64,000 nucleotides of DNA from an uncultured Pelagibacteraceae bacterium (GTDB lineage Bacteria > Pseudomonadota > Alphaproteobacteria > Pelagibacterales > Pelagibacteraceae), in contig CACJBQ010000001.1 of NCBI GenBank assembly GCA_902591695.1, forward strand, positions 44,129-108,128. Direction: 5' to 3'. Below the pieces are notes generated by a model. That model did no database searches and was not told the DNA's origin. It saw nothing but the letters and a program-made list of their open reading frames with translations. This document shows, one piece after another, positions 19,833 to 28,870 of the stretch. Each line of letters begins with the position of its first letter. Within the stretch, counting starts at the first letter, position 1. A program made the position numbers and the translations under genes.

Positions 19833-20867
19833 ATGAGAATTGAAGAAGAGTTAAAATTAGATTATTCAGATGTACTGTTTAGACCCAAGAGAAGTACATT
19901 AAAAAGCCGTAAAGACGTAAATCTTCTAAGAACATACAGATTTAAATACAGCAAAAATGAATGGTCAGGTATTCCAATAATGGCTGCAAATATGGATGGG
20001 GTTGGAGAACTGAGTGTTGCTGAAAAATTAAACGAATATGGAATGATAACATCTTTAACAAAACAACATGATGTTAAAAAAATTAAACAAAATAAAAATA
20101 TTAAAAAAATCTATCCTAATATCGCGCTTAGTGTTGGTATTAAAAAAGAAGATTTTCAGAATTTAGATAAAGTATTAAAAGAATTTAGTTTTTTTAAATT
20201 TATTTGTATTGATGTTGCAAACGGTTATACAGAGCATTTTACTAATTTCATAAAATCAGTAAGAGATAAATATCCTACCAAAACAATCATTGCTGGAAAT
20301 GTGGTAACAGCAGATATGACACAAGAATTAGTTTTAAGTGGAGCTGATATTGTTAAAGTTGGTATTGGACCTGGAAGTGTTTGTACGACAAGAATTCAAA
20401 CAGGAGTTGGTTACCCTCAATTAAGTGCAGTAATCGAATGTGCTGATGCAGCGCATGGACTTGGTGCGCATGTAATTGCAGATGGTGGATGCACTTGCCC
20501 TGGTGATGTTGCTAAAGGTTTTGGAGGCGGTGCAGATTTTGTAATGCTTGGTGGAATGTTGGCTGGACATGATGAAGGAAATGGTAAGATTGTTAAAGTT
20601 AAAGGAGAAAAATTTATAGAATTTTATGGATCTAGTTCTGAAGTTGCTAATAAAAAACACTATGGCGGACTATCAGATTATCGAAGTAGTGAAGGAAGAA
20701 AAGTAAGAGTAAAATATAGAGGTAAAATAAACGATACTATTTTAAATATTCTTGGTGGTGTAAGAAGTAGCTGTACCTATGTTGGTGCTCCTTCACTTAA
20801 ACAATTAAGTAAATGCACAACTTTTGTTAGAGTATCAAATCAGTTTAATGATAGTTTAATTAAATAA
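19833..20867 (+). CDS. guaC: GMP reductase
   Basis: LDYSDVLFRPKRSTLKSRKDVNL; VKVGIGPGSVCTTRIQTGVGYPQLSAVIECADAAHGLGAHVIADGGC. Confidence 0.92.
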   Translation: MRIEEELKLDYSDVLFRPKRSTLKSRKDVNLLRTYRFKYSKNEWSGIPIMAANMDGVGELSVAEKLNEYGMITSLTKQHDVKKIKQNKNIKKIYPNIALSVGIKKEDFQNLDKVLKEFSFFKFICIDVANGYTEHFTNFIKSVRDKYPTKTIIAGNVVTADMTQELVLSGADIVKVGIGPGSVCTTRIQTGVGYPQLSAVIECADAAHGLGAHVIADGGCTCPGDVAKGFGGGADFVMLGGMLAGHDEGNGKIVKVKGEKFIEFYGSSSEVANKKHYGGLSDYRSSEGRKVRVKYRGKINDTILNILGGVRSSCTYVGAPSLKQLSKCTTFVRVSNQFNDSLIK

Positions 20868-20868
20868 T

Positions 20869-21387
20869 TTATTTTTCAAACTTAAAATCTTTAATATTTG
20901 TGGTTTCATATTTCTCAAAAGGCATATGTATCCATGGAGACTCTTTTAAGTAATCTACAGAATAATCAGGTTTAAATTTTGAAGTTGACTTATGCCATAA
21001 AACTGCAGTTTTAATTTTTTCATCAAAATAAAAACCATAAAAATGTTCTAACCATTTAATACTTTTTATTAAAGTTTTTCCAGAATCAGCTAAATCATCA
21101 ACTAATAAAACATGTGACCCCAAATTTGGAGTAGTTTTTGCTAAATCTCTTGAAAAAGTAAACTGTCCTTGTTGATTTTTTATATCGTCACTATCACCAT
21201 GGTAAGACTCAACAGATAAAATAGCTAGGGGGACATTAAAAAGTCTACTAAAAATATCTCCAACTCTTAATCCACCTTTTGCAATGCAAATTATTTGATT
21301 AAACTTTAAATTATCATCATAGATTTTTTTAGCTAATTGCTCTATCTTTTTATGATAATCTTCCCAAGTTATATAAATATCTTTCAT
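20869..21387 (-). CDS. purine-type phosphoribosyltransferase (Gpt/xanthine-guanine PRTase-like)
   Basis: IICIAKGGLRVGDIFSRLFNVP; HVLLVDDLADSGKTL PRPP loop. Start reassigned to the ATG at 21387 (MKDIYITW); the ORF-track start at 21420 lies in antisense of a tRNA fragment. Confidence 0.85.
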   Translation of the reverse strand: MKDIYITWEDYHKKIEQLAKKIYDDNLKFNQIICIAKGGLRVGDIFSRLFNVPLAILSVESYHGDSDDIKNQQGQFTFSRDLAKTTPNLGSHVLLVDDLADSGKTLIKSIKWLEHFYGFYFDEKIKTAVLWHKSTSKFKPDYSVDYLKESPWIHMPFEKYETTNIKDFKFEK

Positions 21388-21393
21388 AGTTTT

Positions 21394-21440
21394 TGGTAGC
21401 GGGAAGTGGGATCGAACCACTGACCTCGGGCTTATGAGTC
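21394..21440 (-). pseudogene. 47-bp 3' fragment of a tRNA(CAT), displaced copy (att-like)
   Basis: Identical over 47 bp to 23403-23449, the 3' part (anticodon arm to CCA) of the intact tRNA; identity stops at 21441. Confidence 0.93.
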
Positions 21441-21550
21441 TATCGCCATGAACCCTACTCTACTTATCTAGAACAAATACTCCTGTAAATGCTCTCTCTC
21501 CTTTCTAGTGATATTGAATCAAATTAAAGAATCTTAGTCAAGAACCAATG

Positions 21551-21573
21551 TCATTGGAGCACTATTGGAGCAA
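21551..21573. repeat. 23-bp direct repeat, copy 1
   Basis: TCATTGGAGCACTATTGGAGCAA; contains tandem ATTGGAGCA units; identical at 23359-23381. Confidence 0.92.
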
Positions 21574-21649
21574 TAAAAATTCGAGTACTTTTGAAGTTTA
21601 TATCGTTTAAATCAATAAAGTTTAAAATTTATTTTAATAGGAGATAGAA

Positions 21650-21946
21650 ATGATTGATTTAAAAAAAAAAATTATAAAAGTTCTAATTACTTTGATTATA
21701 TCAACTACTTCATTTAGTGCATTAGCTCATGATGAGATTAATTTAAAAGGTAAATTTCAGAATATCGATGCTAATAATGATGAAACAATATCTTTAGAGG
21801 AGTTTAAAAATTTCGTACTAGAGAATAGAAGAATGAATAGATTAGAGAGAATATTTAATCGAATTGATAATAACTCTAATGGAGAAATAACAATCGAGGA
21901 ACTAGAATTATTTCAAAAAAAATTTAGAGAAAAGCAAAAATCTTAA
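21650..21946 (+). CDS. secreted/periplasmic EF-hand calcium-binding protein
   Basis: Signal peptide-like N-terminus; two EF loops DANNDETISLEE and DNNSNGEITIEE. Confidence 0.85.
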   Translation: MIDLKKKIIKVLITLIISTTSFSALAHDEINLKGKFQNIDANNDETISLEEFKNFVLENRRMNRLERIFNRIDNNSNGEITIEELELFQKKFREKQKS

Positions 21947-22022
21947 ATTTAATTAACAGATTTTGTTTAGATGTATTTATTAAATCTATTTAAATTATGG
22001 ATAATAATTTAAAAATATTATC

Positions 22023-22571
22023 ATGTCTTATGATTCAGAATCTGATTATATTTTGCTTAAAGAAATACAAAAAGGAAATCATTCTGCGTTTAGCAAACTT
22101 GTAAATATTTATACAACAAGATTTTATAGTATGGCTTATCGATATTTAAATAATCAACAGGATGCTGAAGACATAGTTCAAAAAGCATTTTTAAAATTGT
22201 GGAAAAACCCTTATTCTTGGTCACCAGGTAAAGCAAAATTTACTACATGGTTTTCACGTGTAATAATCAATTTATGCCTAGATCAGCTAAAAAAAAGAAA
22301 ACTAGTTAGCATATCTGAGAATTTTGAATTTATGGATCAATCAACACTTCAAATAGAAAAAATAATAAAGGAAGAAAGGAACATTTTAGTTCAAAAAGCT
22401 ATTCAACAACTTCCCACAAGACAAAAAACTGCTCTAATTCTTTGTTTCCTCGAAGGCTATTCAAACAAAGAAGTAGCAACTATTCTAGAAACAACTGAAA
22501 AAGCTGTACAATCATTATTGTTAAGGGCAAAAGATTTTTTAAAGAGACAAATAGATATTACAAAATTATGA
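22023..22571 (+). CDS. ECF-type RNA polymerase sigma factor
   Basis: Region 2 YRYLNNQQDAEDIVQKAFLKLWKNP and WFSRVIINLCLDQLKKRK; region 4 LPTRQKTALILCFLEGYSNKEVATILETTEKAVQSLLLRAKDFLK. Confidence 0.93.
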   Translation: MSYDSESDYILLKEIQKGNHSAFSKLVNIYTTRFYSMAYRYLNNQQDAEDIVQKAFLKLWKNPYSWSPGKAKFTTWFSRVIINLCLDQLKKRKLVSISENFEFMDQSTLQIEKIIKEERNILVQKAIQQLPTRQKTALILCFLEGYSNKEVATILETTEKAVQSLLLRAKDFLKRQIDITKL

Positions 22572-22584
22572 TAGAAAATTAAAT

Positions 22585-22917
22585 TTGATGCAAAACAAAA
22601 ATAATAAAAACATAGATGCAATACTTAACAAACTTCAAGTAAAGCCTCATAGTAAAGATCTGGAAAAAAACATTATATATAAAGCTAAACAAATGAAACA
22701 GGGCAAATCATTTGTTTTTAATATTAATTATTTAATTGAAAGTTTTTCAGACAATTTACTTTTGCCATCAGCACGTCTTAATGCAGCAATTATTCTTATA
22801 GTTGGTTTTTTTGGAGGCATTATTGTTTCTAATTTATCAATACAAAATGAACTGCAATTAATTTTCAATGATAATTTTATAACAGAATTATTTTTTGATG
22901 AGGATATATCTATATGA
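22585..22917 (+). CDS. putative single-TM anti-sigma-like protein
   Basis: 110 aa; cytoplasmic N-terminus then one TM (AAIILIVGFFGGIIVSN); follows the ECF gene. Confidence 0.55.
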   Translation: MMQNKNNKNIDAILNKLQVKPHSKDLEKNIIYKAKQMKQGKSFVFNINYLIESFSDNLLLPSARLNAAIILIVGFFGGIIVSNLSIQNELQLIFNDNFITELFFDEDISI

Positions 22918-23345
22918 ATTACACTAAATATTTCCTAACATTTTCTATAATTTTAAATTTAGTCTTAATTGGTTTTATTATTGGTAATAAATTTAATACT
23001 AATTTCTTAAAAAAAGATAAATTTACAAATAATAAAATTGTTAAATTAATTTCAAAAACAGAATTGACTGAAGATAAAAAAGAAGAATTTATAGAACGAA
23101 TTAAGAATTTAAAAATTTCAAAAAATCAAAAAAGAGAAGTTAGAAAATTGTGGCGAAATAAAATAAAGAAAATTATTGAGGCAGATGAATTCGATGAGGA
23201 CGCACTCAAGGTATTATTAGAGAAACGAGCTAGTATTTTTGCAGATAACCGAGGAGAAGCAATTGATATAATAATTGACTTGCTAAATACGCTTTCTAAA
23301 AAAGATCGTATAAGAATATCTAAATTAATTCTTAAAACAGATTGA
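22914..23345 (+). CDS. membrane-anchored periplasmic CnrX/Spy/CpxP-like sensor (heavy-metal-resistance family)
   Basis: N-terminal TM anchor, then an all-helical charged domain; overlaps the anti-sigma gene by 4 bp. Confidence 0.6.
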   Translation: MNYTKYFLTFSIILNLVLIGFIIGNKFNTNFLKKDKFTNNKIVKLISKTELTEDKKEEFIERIKNLKISKNQKREVRKLWRNKIKKIIEADEFDEDALKVLLEKRASIFADNRGEAIDIIIDLLNTLSKKDRIRISKLILKTD

Positions 23346-23358
23346 ACTTAACCAATTC

Positions 23359-23381
23359 TCATTGGAGCACTATTGGAGCAA
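23359..23381. repeat. 23-bp direct repeat, copy 2
   Basis: TCATTGGAGCACTATTGGAGCAA, identical to 21551-21573. Confidence 0.92.
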
Positions 23382-23402
23382 AATGATATCGATCGTCTAG
23401 AA

Positions 23403-23479
23403 TGGTAGCGGGAAGTGGGATCGAACCACTGACCTCGGGCTTATGAGTCCCGCGCTCTAACCAACTGAGCTACCCCGCC
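23403..23479 (-). tRNA. tRNA with CAT anticodon (probably elongator Met; Ile2 not excluded)
   Basis: GGCGGGGTAGCTCAGTTGGTTAGAGCGCGGGACTCATAAGCCCGAGGTCAGTGGTTCGATCCCACTTCCCGCTACCA folds as a cloverleaf with encoded CCA. Confidence 0.95.
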
Positions 23480-23547
23480 TTAACTGATAAATGAGTTATA
23501 ATATAAATCTTTATTGTTTCAATAAACTTTTTAAATTGAATTCTAAA

Positions 23548-23757
23548 CTAAACAGTAAAATAAAAGGCTAAAGAACTAACCAAACCCACTAAAATAAATG
23601 AAAAAACAATTCTTTTTTTTAAAGTTCTTTTTTGATCTAACCTTACTCTATTCAGTAAAATATTTACATTTGTAGTTTTTATTTTATTTATTTCTAAATC
23701 TTTTTTTGAAGCAATTTCAGAATTAAATATTGACGTAGCTTGATCGTTTTTTTTCAC
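23548..23757 (-). CDS. tail-anchored microprotein (69 aa), hypothetical
   Basis: Polar N-terminus, NVNILLNRVRLDQKRTLKKR, then a C-terminal TM; resembles the 36283-36480 product. Confidence 0.6.
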   Translation of the reverse strand: MKKNDQATSIFNSEIASKKDLEINKIKTTNVNILLNRVRLDQKRTLKKRIVFSFILVGLVSSLAFYFTV

Positions 23758-23806
23758 AATTAATCTAATCAGTTAATTAACTAAAATACAACAAATTTAA
23801 AAGAAA

Positions 23807-26251
23807 CTAAGTTCCTCTAAAATCTTTAGTATTTAATGGTTTTGAGAGAATCTCCACAGGATATTTAATTTTTTCAACTTCTATAAACAAATTGTTATCT
23901 TTTAGTTTTTCTATTGTGTTTCCTGAATTAACATAACCAAATGATAAATTTTTATCAAAGCAAAATGAATAATTTCCTGAAGTTGTTCTTCCAATAATTT
24001 TATCATCTAAATAAATAGGCTCTTCATGTAGCAACAAAGGTTCACCAGGTTTACTATCTTTTAAAGTAAACATCATCATTGTTTTATCTAATGGCTTATC
24101 TTTAATTTTTAGCAAAGCATCCTTACCAATAAAATTAATATTTTTTTTATAGCTAATTGTAAACTTTAAACCTGCTTGATACTGATTTTCCTCTGGAGAA
24201 ATATCATGGCCCCAATGCAGAAAACCACTTTCCATTCTCATTATGTCCATCGCATGCATTCCACAATGAGATAAATCAAAATTTTTACCCTCTTCAATTA
24301 AAATTTTATAAAATTTTAAAGCGTTTTCTTTATCGACATATAATTCAAATCCAAGTTCACCGACATAAGATATTCTTTGTGCCCAAACTTTAATATCATT
24401 TACATTTATATTTTTACCTGTACCAAATTTAAAATTTTCAGAACTAAAATCATCACCACTTATCTTTTGAATCATATTTCTACTTTTAGGACCAAACAAA
24501 CCGAGACAACAAATGCTTTCGGTGACATCTGAAAATTCAACTTCTTTAGATAAATATTTAAGGATATGATATTTATCTCTTTCCCTTGTTGCTGCTGAAC
24601 TTACAATTCTAAAATGATTTTTGTCGATACAAACGACCGTTAGGTCAGTTTCAATTCCGCCATACTCATTTAACATATGAGTATAAGTAGATTTACCAAT
24701 TTCATTTTTAATATTAGCTGTGCAAATTCTTTGTAAATCACTATGAACTTTTTCGCTTTTCAAATCAAATTTAGAAAAAGTTGAAAAATCAAAAAGTCCA
24801 ACATTTTTTCTGGCATTTATTGTTTCATATTTTGCTGATGGGTACCAATTTTGATAATTAAAACTATAATTATATTTTGGTTTTTCTCCGTTTAAAGAGT
24901 ACCACATGGGTCTTTCAAACCCTCCTGCTACCCCAAAACATGCACCAGCTTTTTTTAATTCATCGTGATAAGGTAATAATTTTTCATTTCTTGAAGTTGA
25001 ATGTTGTTTAAACGGCCAATGCATACCATAAAGATCTCCTAAAGTTTCCGTAACCCTATCCATGATAAATTTTGAAGAAGAATGAAACTTTTGAAATCTC
25101 TTTATATCTAAAGAAAATAAGTCTTCATTTATATGACCGTTAATCATCCATTCCGCAGTTACTCTTCCTGCTCCTCCAGAGCTTGCTATTCCAATACTAT
25201 TGAAGCCACAACACGTATAAAGGTTTTTTACTTCTGGTGTTTCCCCAAGTAAATACTGTGTATCAGGTGTAAATGATTCAGGACCTGAAAAAAATTTTCT
25301 TATACCTGCATTTTCTAACATGGGCAGTCTATGAAAAGATTTTTCAAGGTAAGGTTCAAAATGATCAAAATCATCAGGAAATTCTCCAAATGAAAAATCA
25401 TCAGGAACTCTACCTCTATCTTTAAAAGCAGGTTTTGCATTAGGCTCAAAAATTCCAACTAACATTTTTCCAGCATCTTCTTTTAAATATAGACAAGCAT
25501 TGTAGTCTCTTAAAACAGGTAAATCTTTTGGAAGATCTTTCATCGGTTCAGTAATTACATAGAAATGCTCATTAGGATACAATGGAATACTAACACCAAT
25601 ATCCTCTCCAATTTGTCGAGACCACATTCCTGTAGCTAAAACTACATATTCACAATCGATTTTTCCTTGGGCAGTTTCAACACCACATATTTTTTTATTT
25701 TTTACTGAAATTTTTTTTACTGGTGACTTCTCAAATATTTGTACACCTAGCATTTTAGCTGCTTTTGCTAATACATTAGTAACTCCCACTGGATCTGCCT
25801 GACCATCTTTTGGCATGTAAATACCACCAACAAGATCCTCATGATTAACTACTGGATATAATTCTTTTATTCTGTCTTTATTTAAAACTTCTACCTCAAC
25901 ATCAGATAGTTGTGCAGTTGTGGCTTGCCTTAATAACTCTTGCATCCTTTCTTTAGATGTAGCAACTGTTATTGCACCATTTTGCTTAAGACCAGTGGAT
26001 AAATCCGTTGTTTTTTCTAATTCTTTATAAAGATCTAAAGAGTATTTTCTTAATTTTGTAATAGTTGAACTGGCTCCTAATTGCCCTATTAGTCCAGCAG
26101 CGTGCCAAGTTGTTCCGGAAGTTAATTGATCTCTTTCTAATAAAACTACATCCTTCCAACCAAATTTAGCCAAGTGATAAGCACAAGATGTCCCTGCTAC
26201 ACCACCACCAATAATTACAACTTTAGTACTTTTTGGTATTTCTTTACTCAT
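23807..26251 (-). CDS. FAD-dependent oxidoreductase with GcvT domain (dimethylglycine/sarcosine dehydrogenase-like)
   Basis: 814 aa; VVIIGGGVAGTSCAYHLAKFGWKDVVLLERDQLTSGTTWHAAGL; C-terminal GcvT fold (SYVGELGFELYVDKENAL). Confidence 0.9.
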   Translation of the reverse strand: MSKEIPKSTKVVIIGGGVAGTSCAYHLAKFGWKDVVLLERDQLTSGTTWHAAGLIGQLGASSTITKLRKYSLDLYKELEKTTDLSTGLKQNGAITVATSKERMQELLRQATTAQLSDVEVEVLNKDRIKELYPVVNHEDLVGGIYMPKDGQADPVGVTNVLAKAAKMLGVQIFEKSPVKKISVKNKKICGVETAQGKIDCEYVVLATGMWSRQIGEDIGVSIPLYPNEHFYVITEPMKDLPKDLPVLRDYNACLYLKEDAGKMLVGIFEPNAKPAFKDRGRVPDDFSFGEFPDDFDHFEPYLEKSFHRLPMLENAGIRKFFSGPESFTPDTQYLLGETPEVKNLYTCCGFNSIGIASSGGAGRVTAEWMINGHINEDLFSLDIKRFQKFHSSSKFIMDRVTETLGDLYGMHWPFKQHSTSRNEKLLPYHDELKKAGACFGVAGGFERPMWYSLNGEKPKYNYSFNYQNWYPSAKYETINARKNVGLFDFSTFSKFDLKSEKVHSDLQRICTANIKNEIGKSTYTHMLNEYGGIETDLTVVCIDKNHFRIVSSAATRERDKYHILKYLSKEVEFSDVTESICCLGLFGPKSRNMIQKISGDDFSSENFKFGTGKNINVNDIKVWAQRISYVGELGFELYVDKENALKFYKILIEEGKNFDLSHCGMHAMDIMRMESGFLHWGHDISPEENQYQAGLKFTISYKKNINFIGKDALLKIKDKPLDKTMMMFTLKDSKPGEPLLLHEEPIYLDDKIIGRTTSGNYSFCFDKNLSFGYVNSGNTIEKLKDNNLFIEVEKIKYPVEILSKPLNTKDFRGT

Positions 26252-26994
26252 TTTTTAATTTCTATTTTGTTTAAAAAAACCATTGGTATCAATTTAAGTG
26301 CATAGATGTATCTTTTTATAAAAATTAATGGATTATAAATTAATCTTACTAACCATCCTAAATAAAACTTATCGATAAAATTATTTATGGGAGCTTGATC
26401 TCCTGTAAAAAAAGAGATTGCACCCCCGGTGCACAGAATAATTGGTTTTTTTTTTAAATTTTTTTTTAGGTATAATCCAAGAATTTCTTGAATACCTCCA
26501 CCTATATTGGTTAGTATGAAATCAGGTTTCACTTTATTGATTTTGGCTAGAAGTTTTTTATCCTTTAAATGTTTAGTTCCATAATGTGGTGCAATATAGT
26601 TATATATTTTTTTTAGTCCCTTTTTTCTAAAAAAATTTTCATTAGATTTTGAAAATTGGATATTAGGATCAATACAAAAAATTGATTTATTTTTATTTTT
26701 TTTCAAATAAATTAAAAAATAATATAAAAATTTATAACCTGAAAACCTCACTACCTTTATATTTTTAAACAATCTTAAGAGTAAAACAAAAAAACCACTA
26801 TCAAAAAATACATAATCAGCATTTTTAAGTGAATTATAATATTCTTTACTGGAGTTAATAGATGCAATTCCTGGGGCACTTGGGAAAGTATAATAACCTT
26901 TTTTTATAATTATTTTTTCAAATTCTCTAAAATTGAAATTATTAAATATAATATTTTTAAATTGTATTTTTTTAATCATTTTTAAATACTTCAA
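26248..26994 (-). CDS. WecG/TagA/CpsF family glycosyltransferase
   Basis: ILCTGGAISFFTGDQAPINNFIDKFYLGWLVRLIYNP motif. Confidence 0.82.
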   Translation of the reverse strand: MKYLKMIKKIQFKNIIFNNFNFREFEKIIIKKGYYTFPSAPGIASINSSKEYYNSLKNADYVFFDSGFFVLLLRLFKNIKVVRFSGYKFLYYFLIYLKKNKNKSIFCIDPNIQFSKSNENFFRKKGLKKIYNYIAPHYGTKHLKDKKLLAKINKVKPDFILTNIGGGIQEILGLYLKKNLKKKPIILCTGGAISFFTGDQAPINNFIDKFYLGWLVRLIYNPLIFIKRYIYALKLIPMVFLNKIEIKK

Positions 26995-27115
26995 TAATAA
27001 ACATTATTGACATAATTTATTGAGAGTTTTTTTCAAAAATATAAGCTTTTATTATATATAATTAATTAAAATTGAATATATAACAGTTTTATTATAGTGA
27101 ATTATCAAACTCAAA

Positions 27116-28861
27116 ATGAAAATAATTGGAATTAATGCTTTTCACGCAGATTCTTCTGCATGCATATTGGTAGACGGTAAATTAATTGCTGCAGTAGAGG
27201 AAGAGCGTTTCAATAGAATAAAACATTGGGCAGGTTTTCCTATAGAATCTATAAAATACTGTTTGGAAGAAACAAATTTAACAATATCTGATATAGATCA
27301 AATAAGTATAAATATTGACCCAAAAGCAAATTATTTAAAAAAAATTTTTTTTTTATTTAAACACCGTCCAAGTTTAAATTTAATTTTAAAAAAATTAAAA
27401 AAGAAAAAAAAATATAAATCTATTGGAGAAATAATAAATCTTGAATTTAACAAAGAAAAATTTAAAGGAAAAATTAATAATATTGAGCATCATTATGCTC
27501 ATTTATCATCTTCATTTCATGTATCGCCATACGATGAGGCATGTATATTGTCAGTAGATGGATTTGGTGACTTTGCCAGCACTGCTTGGGGATATGGCGC
27601 TAATACTGATATAAAAATTGAAAATAAAATTTATTTTCCCCACTCTTTAGGAATTTTTTATCAAGCGTTAACTCAATTTTTAGGTTTTAAAAATTATGGT
27701 GATGAATACAAAATAATGGGATTAGCTCCTTATGGCAAACCTAAATATGTTGAAAAATTAAGAGATATGATTTTGATTAAAAACAAAGGTAATTTTGAAT
27801 TAAATCTAGATTATTTTAAGTTTCACAAGGAAGATTTTAATTACAGATGGGAGGATGGTAAAATTGAAATTGAGGATTTGTATACAAAAAAAATTTTAGA
27901 CTTGCTGGGTCCAGAACGTGAGAAGGATGAACCTTTAAACGATTTCCATAAAGATATAGCTCACTCAACCCAAAGAATATATGAAGAGGTTTTTTTAAAT
28001 ATTTTAAATAATCTTTATGAAAAATATCAAAATAAAAATTTGTGTATTGCAGGTGGATGCGGAATGAATTCTGTAGCTAATGGAAAAATAAAAAATAATA
28101 CAAAGTTTGAAAATGTATATATTCAAGCAGCTGCTGGAGATGCTGGTGGTGCTATTGGTGCAGCATATGCAACATATTATCAAAATAAAAAAAAGGAAAG
28201 AAAATTTCAAATGAGGCATGCATATTTAGGAACATCTTTTAATGAAATTCAAATATTAGATTGTTTAAAAAATAATCAAGAAAAAATTGAAAATCAAAAA
28301 TGTAATTATAATAAAATATCTAATAATAATGAATTAAGCAAAATAGTTGCTAAAGATATATCTGAAGGAAAAGTAATTGGATGGTTTCAGGGAAAAATGG
28401 AATGGGGACCTAGAGCTTTAGGTAATAGATCTATATTAGGTGATCCACGTAGATCAGATATGAAAGATATACTTAATCTAAAAATTAAAAGAAGAGAAAG
28501 TTTTAGGCCATTTGCTCCTTCTATTTTAAGGGAGCATGTTTCTGAATGGTTTGAGAATGATGACGAGGTACCTTTTATGATGAAGGTTTATCAAATTAAA
28601 GAAAATAAACGTGAAGAGATACCTGCTGTAACACACGTCGATGGTTCAGGAAGGTTGCAGACTGTTTATAAAGAAACAAACGAAAAATATCACGATCTAA
28701 TAAATGAATTTTATAAGTTAACAAATATTCCTATTTTACTAAACACATCATTTAATGAAAATGAACCAATTGTAAGTAAACCGGAAGAGGCCCTGGATTG
28801 TTTCTTGAGAACAAAAATGGACACTCTAGTGATGGGAAATTATATTATTAAAAGGTCTTAA
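27116..28861 (+). CDS. carbamoyltransferase (NodU/CmcH family)
   Basis: INAFHADSSACILVDGKLIAAVEEERFNRIKHW; HHYAHLSSSFHVSPYDEACILSVDGFGD; GWFQGKMEWGPRALGNRSILGDPR. Confidence 0.95.
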   Translation: MKIIGINAFHADSSACILVDGKLIAAVEEERFNRIKHWAGFPIESIKYCLEETNLTISDIDQISINIDPKANYLKKIFFLFKHRPSLNLILKKLKKKKKYKSIGEIINLEFNKEKFKGKINNIEHHYAHLSSSFHVSPYDEACILSVDGFGDFASTAWGYGANTDIKIENKIYFPHSLGIFYQALTQFLGFKNYGDEYKIMGLAPYGKPKYVEKLRDMILIKNKGNFELNLDYFKFHKEDFNYRWEDGKIEIEDLYTKKILDLLGPEREKDEPLNDFHKDIAHSTQRIYEEVFLNILNNLYEKYQNKNLCIAGGCGMNSVANGKIKNNTKFENVYIQAAAGDAGGAIGAAYATYYQNKKKERKFQMRHAYLGTSFNEIQILDCLKNNQEKIENQKCNYNKISNNNELSKIVAKDISEGKVIGWFQGKMEWGPRALGNRSILGDPRRSDMKDILNLKIKRRESFRPFAPSILREHVSEWFENDDEVPFMMKVYQIKENKREEIPAVTHVDGSGRLQTVYKETNEKYHDLINEFYKLTNIPILLNTSFNENEPIVSKPEEALDCFLRTKMDTLVMGNYIIKRS

Positions 28862-28870
28862 AATACTGAG

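Larger units (their letters stand above)
21394..23449. mobile_element. candidate tRNA-integrated mini-island without an integrase
   Basis: Bounded by exact 47-bp direct repeats of a tRNA 3' part; internal 23-bp direct repeat near both ends; contains only a 4-gene regulatory cassette. Confidence 0.65.

Noticed and set aside
21394-21440. Second functional tRNA gene
   Set aside because: Only the 3' 47 bp match; bases from 21441 diverge and no 5' acceptor or D-arm can be formed
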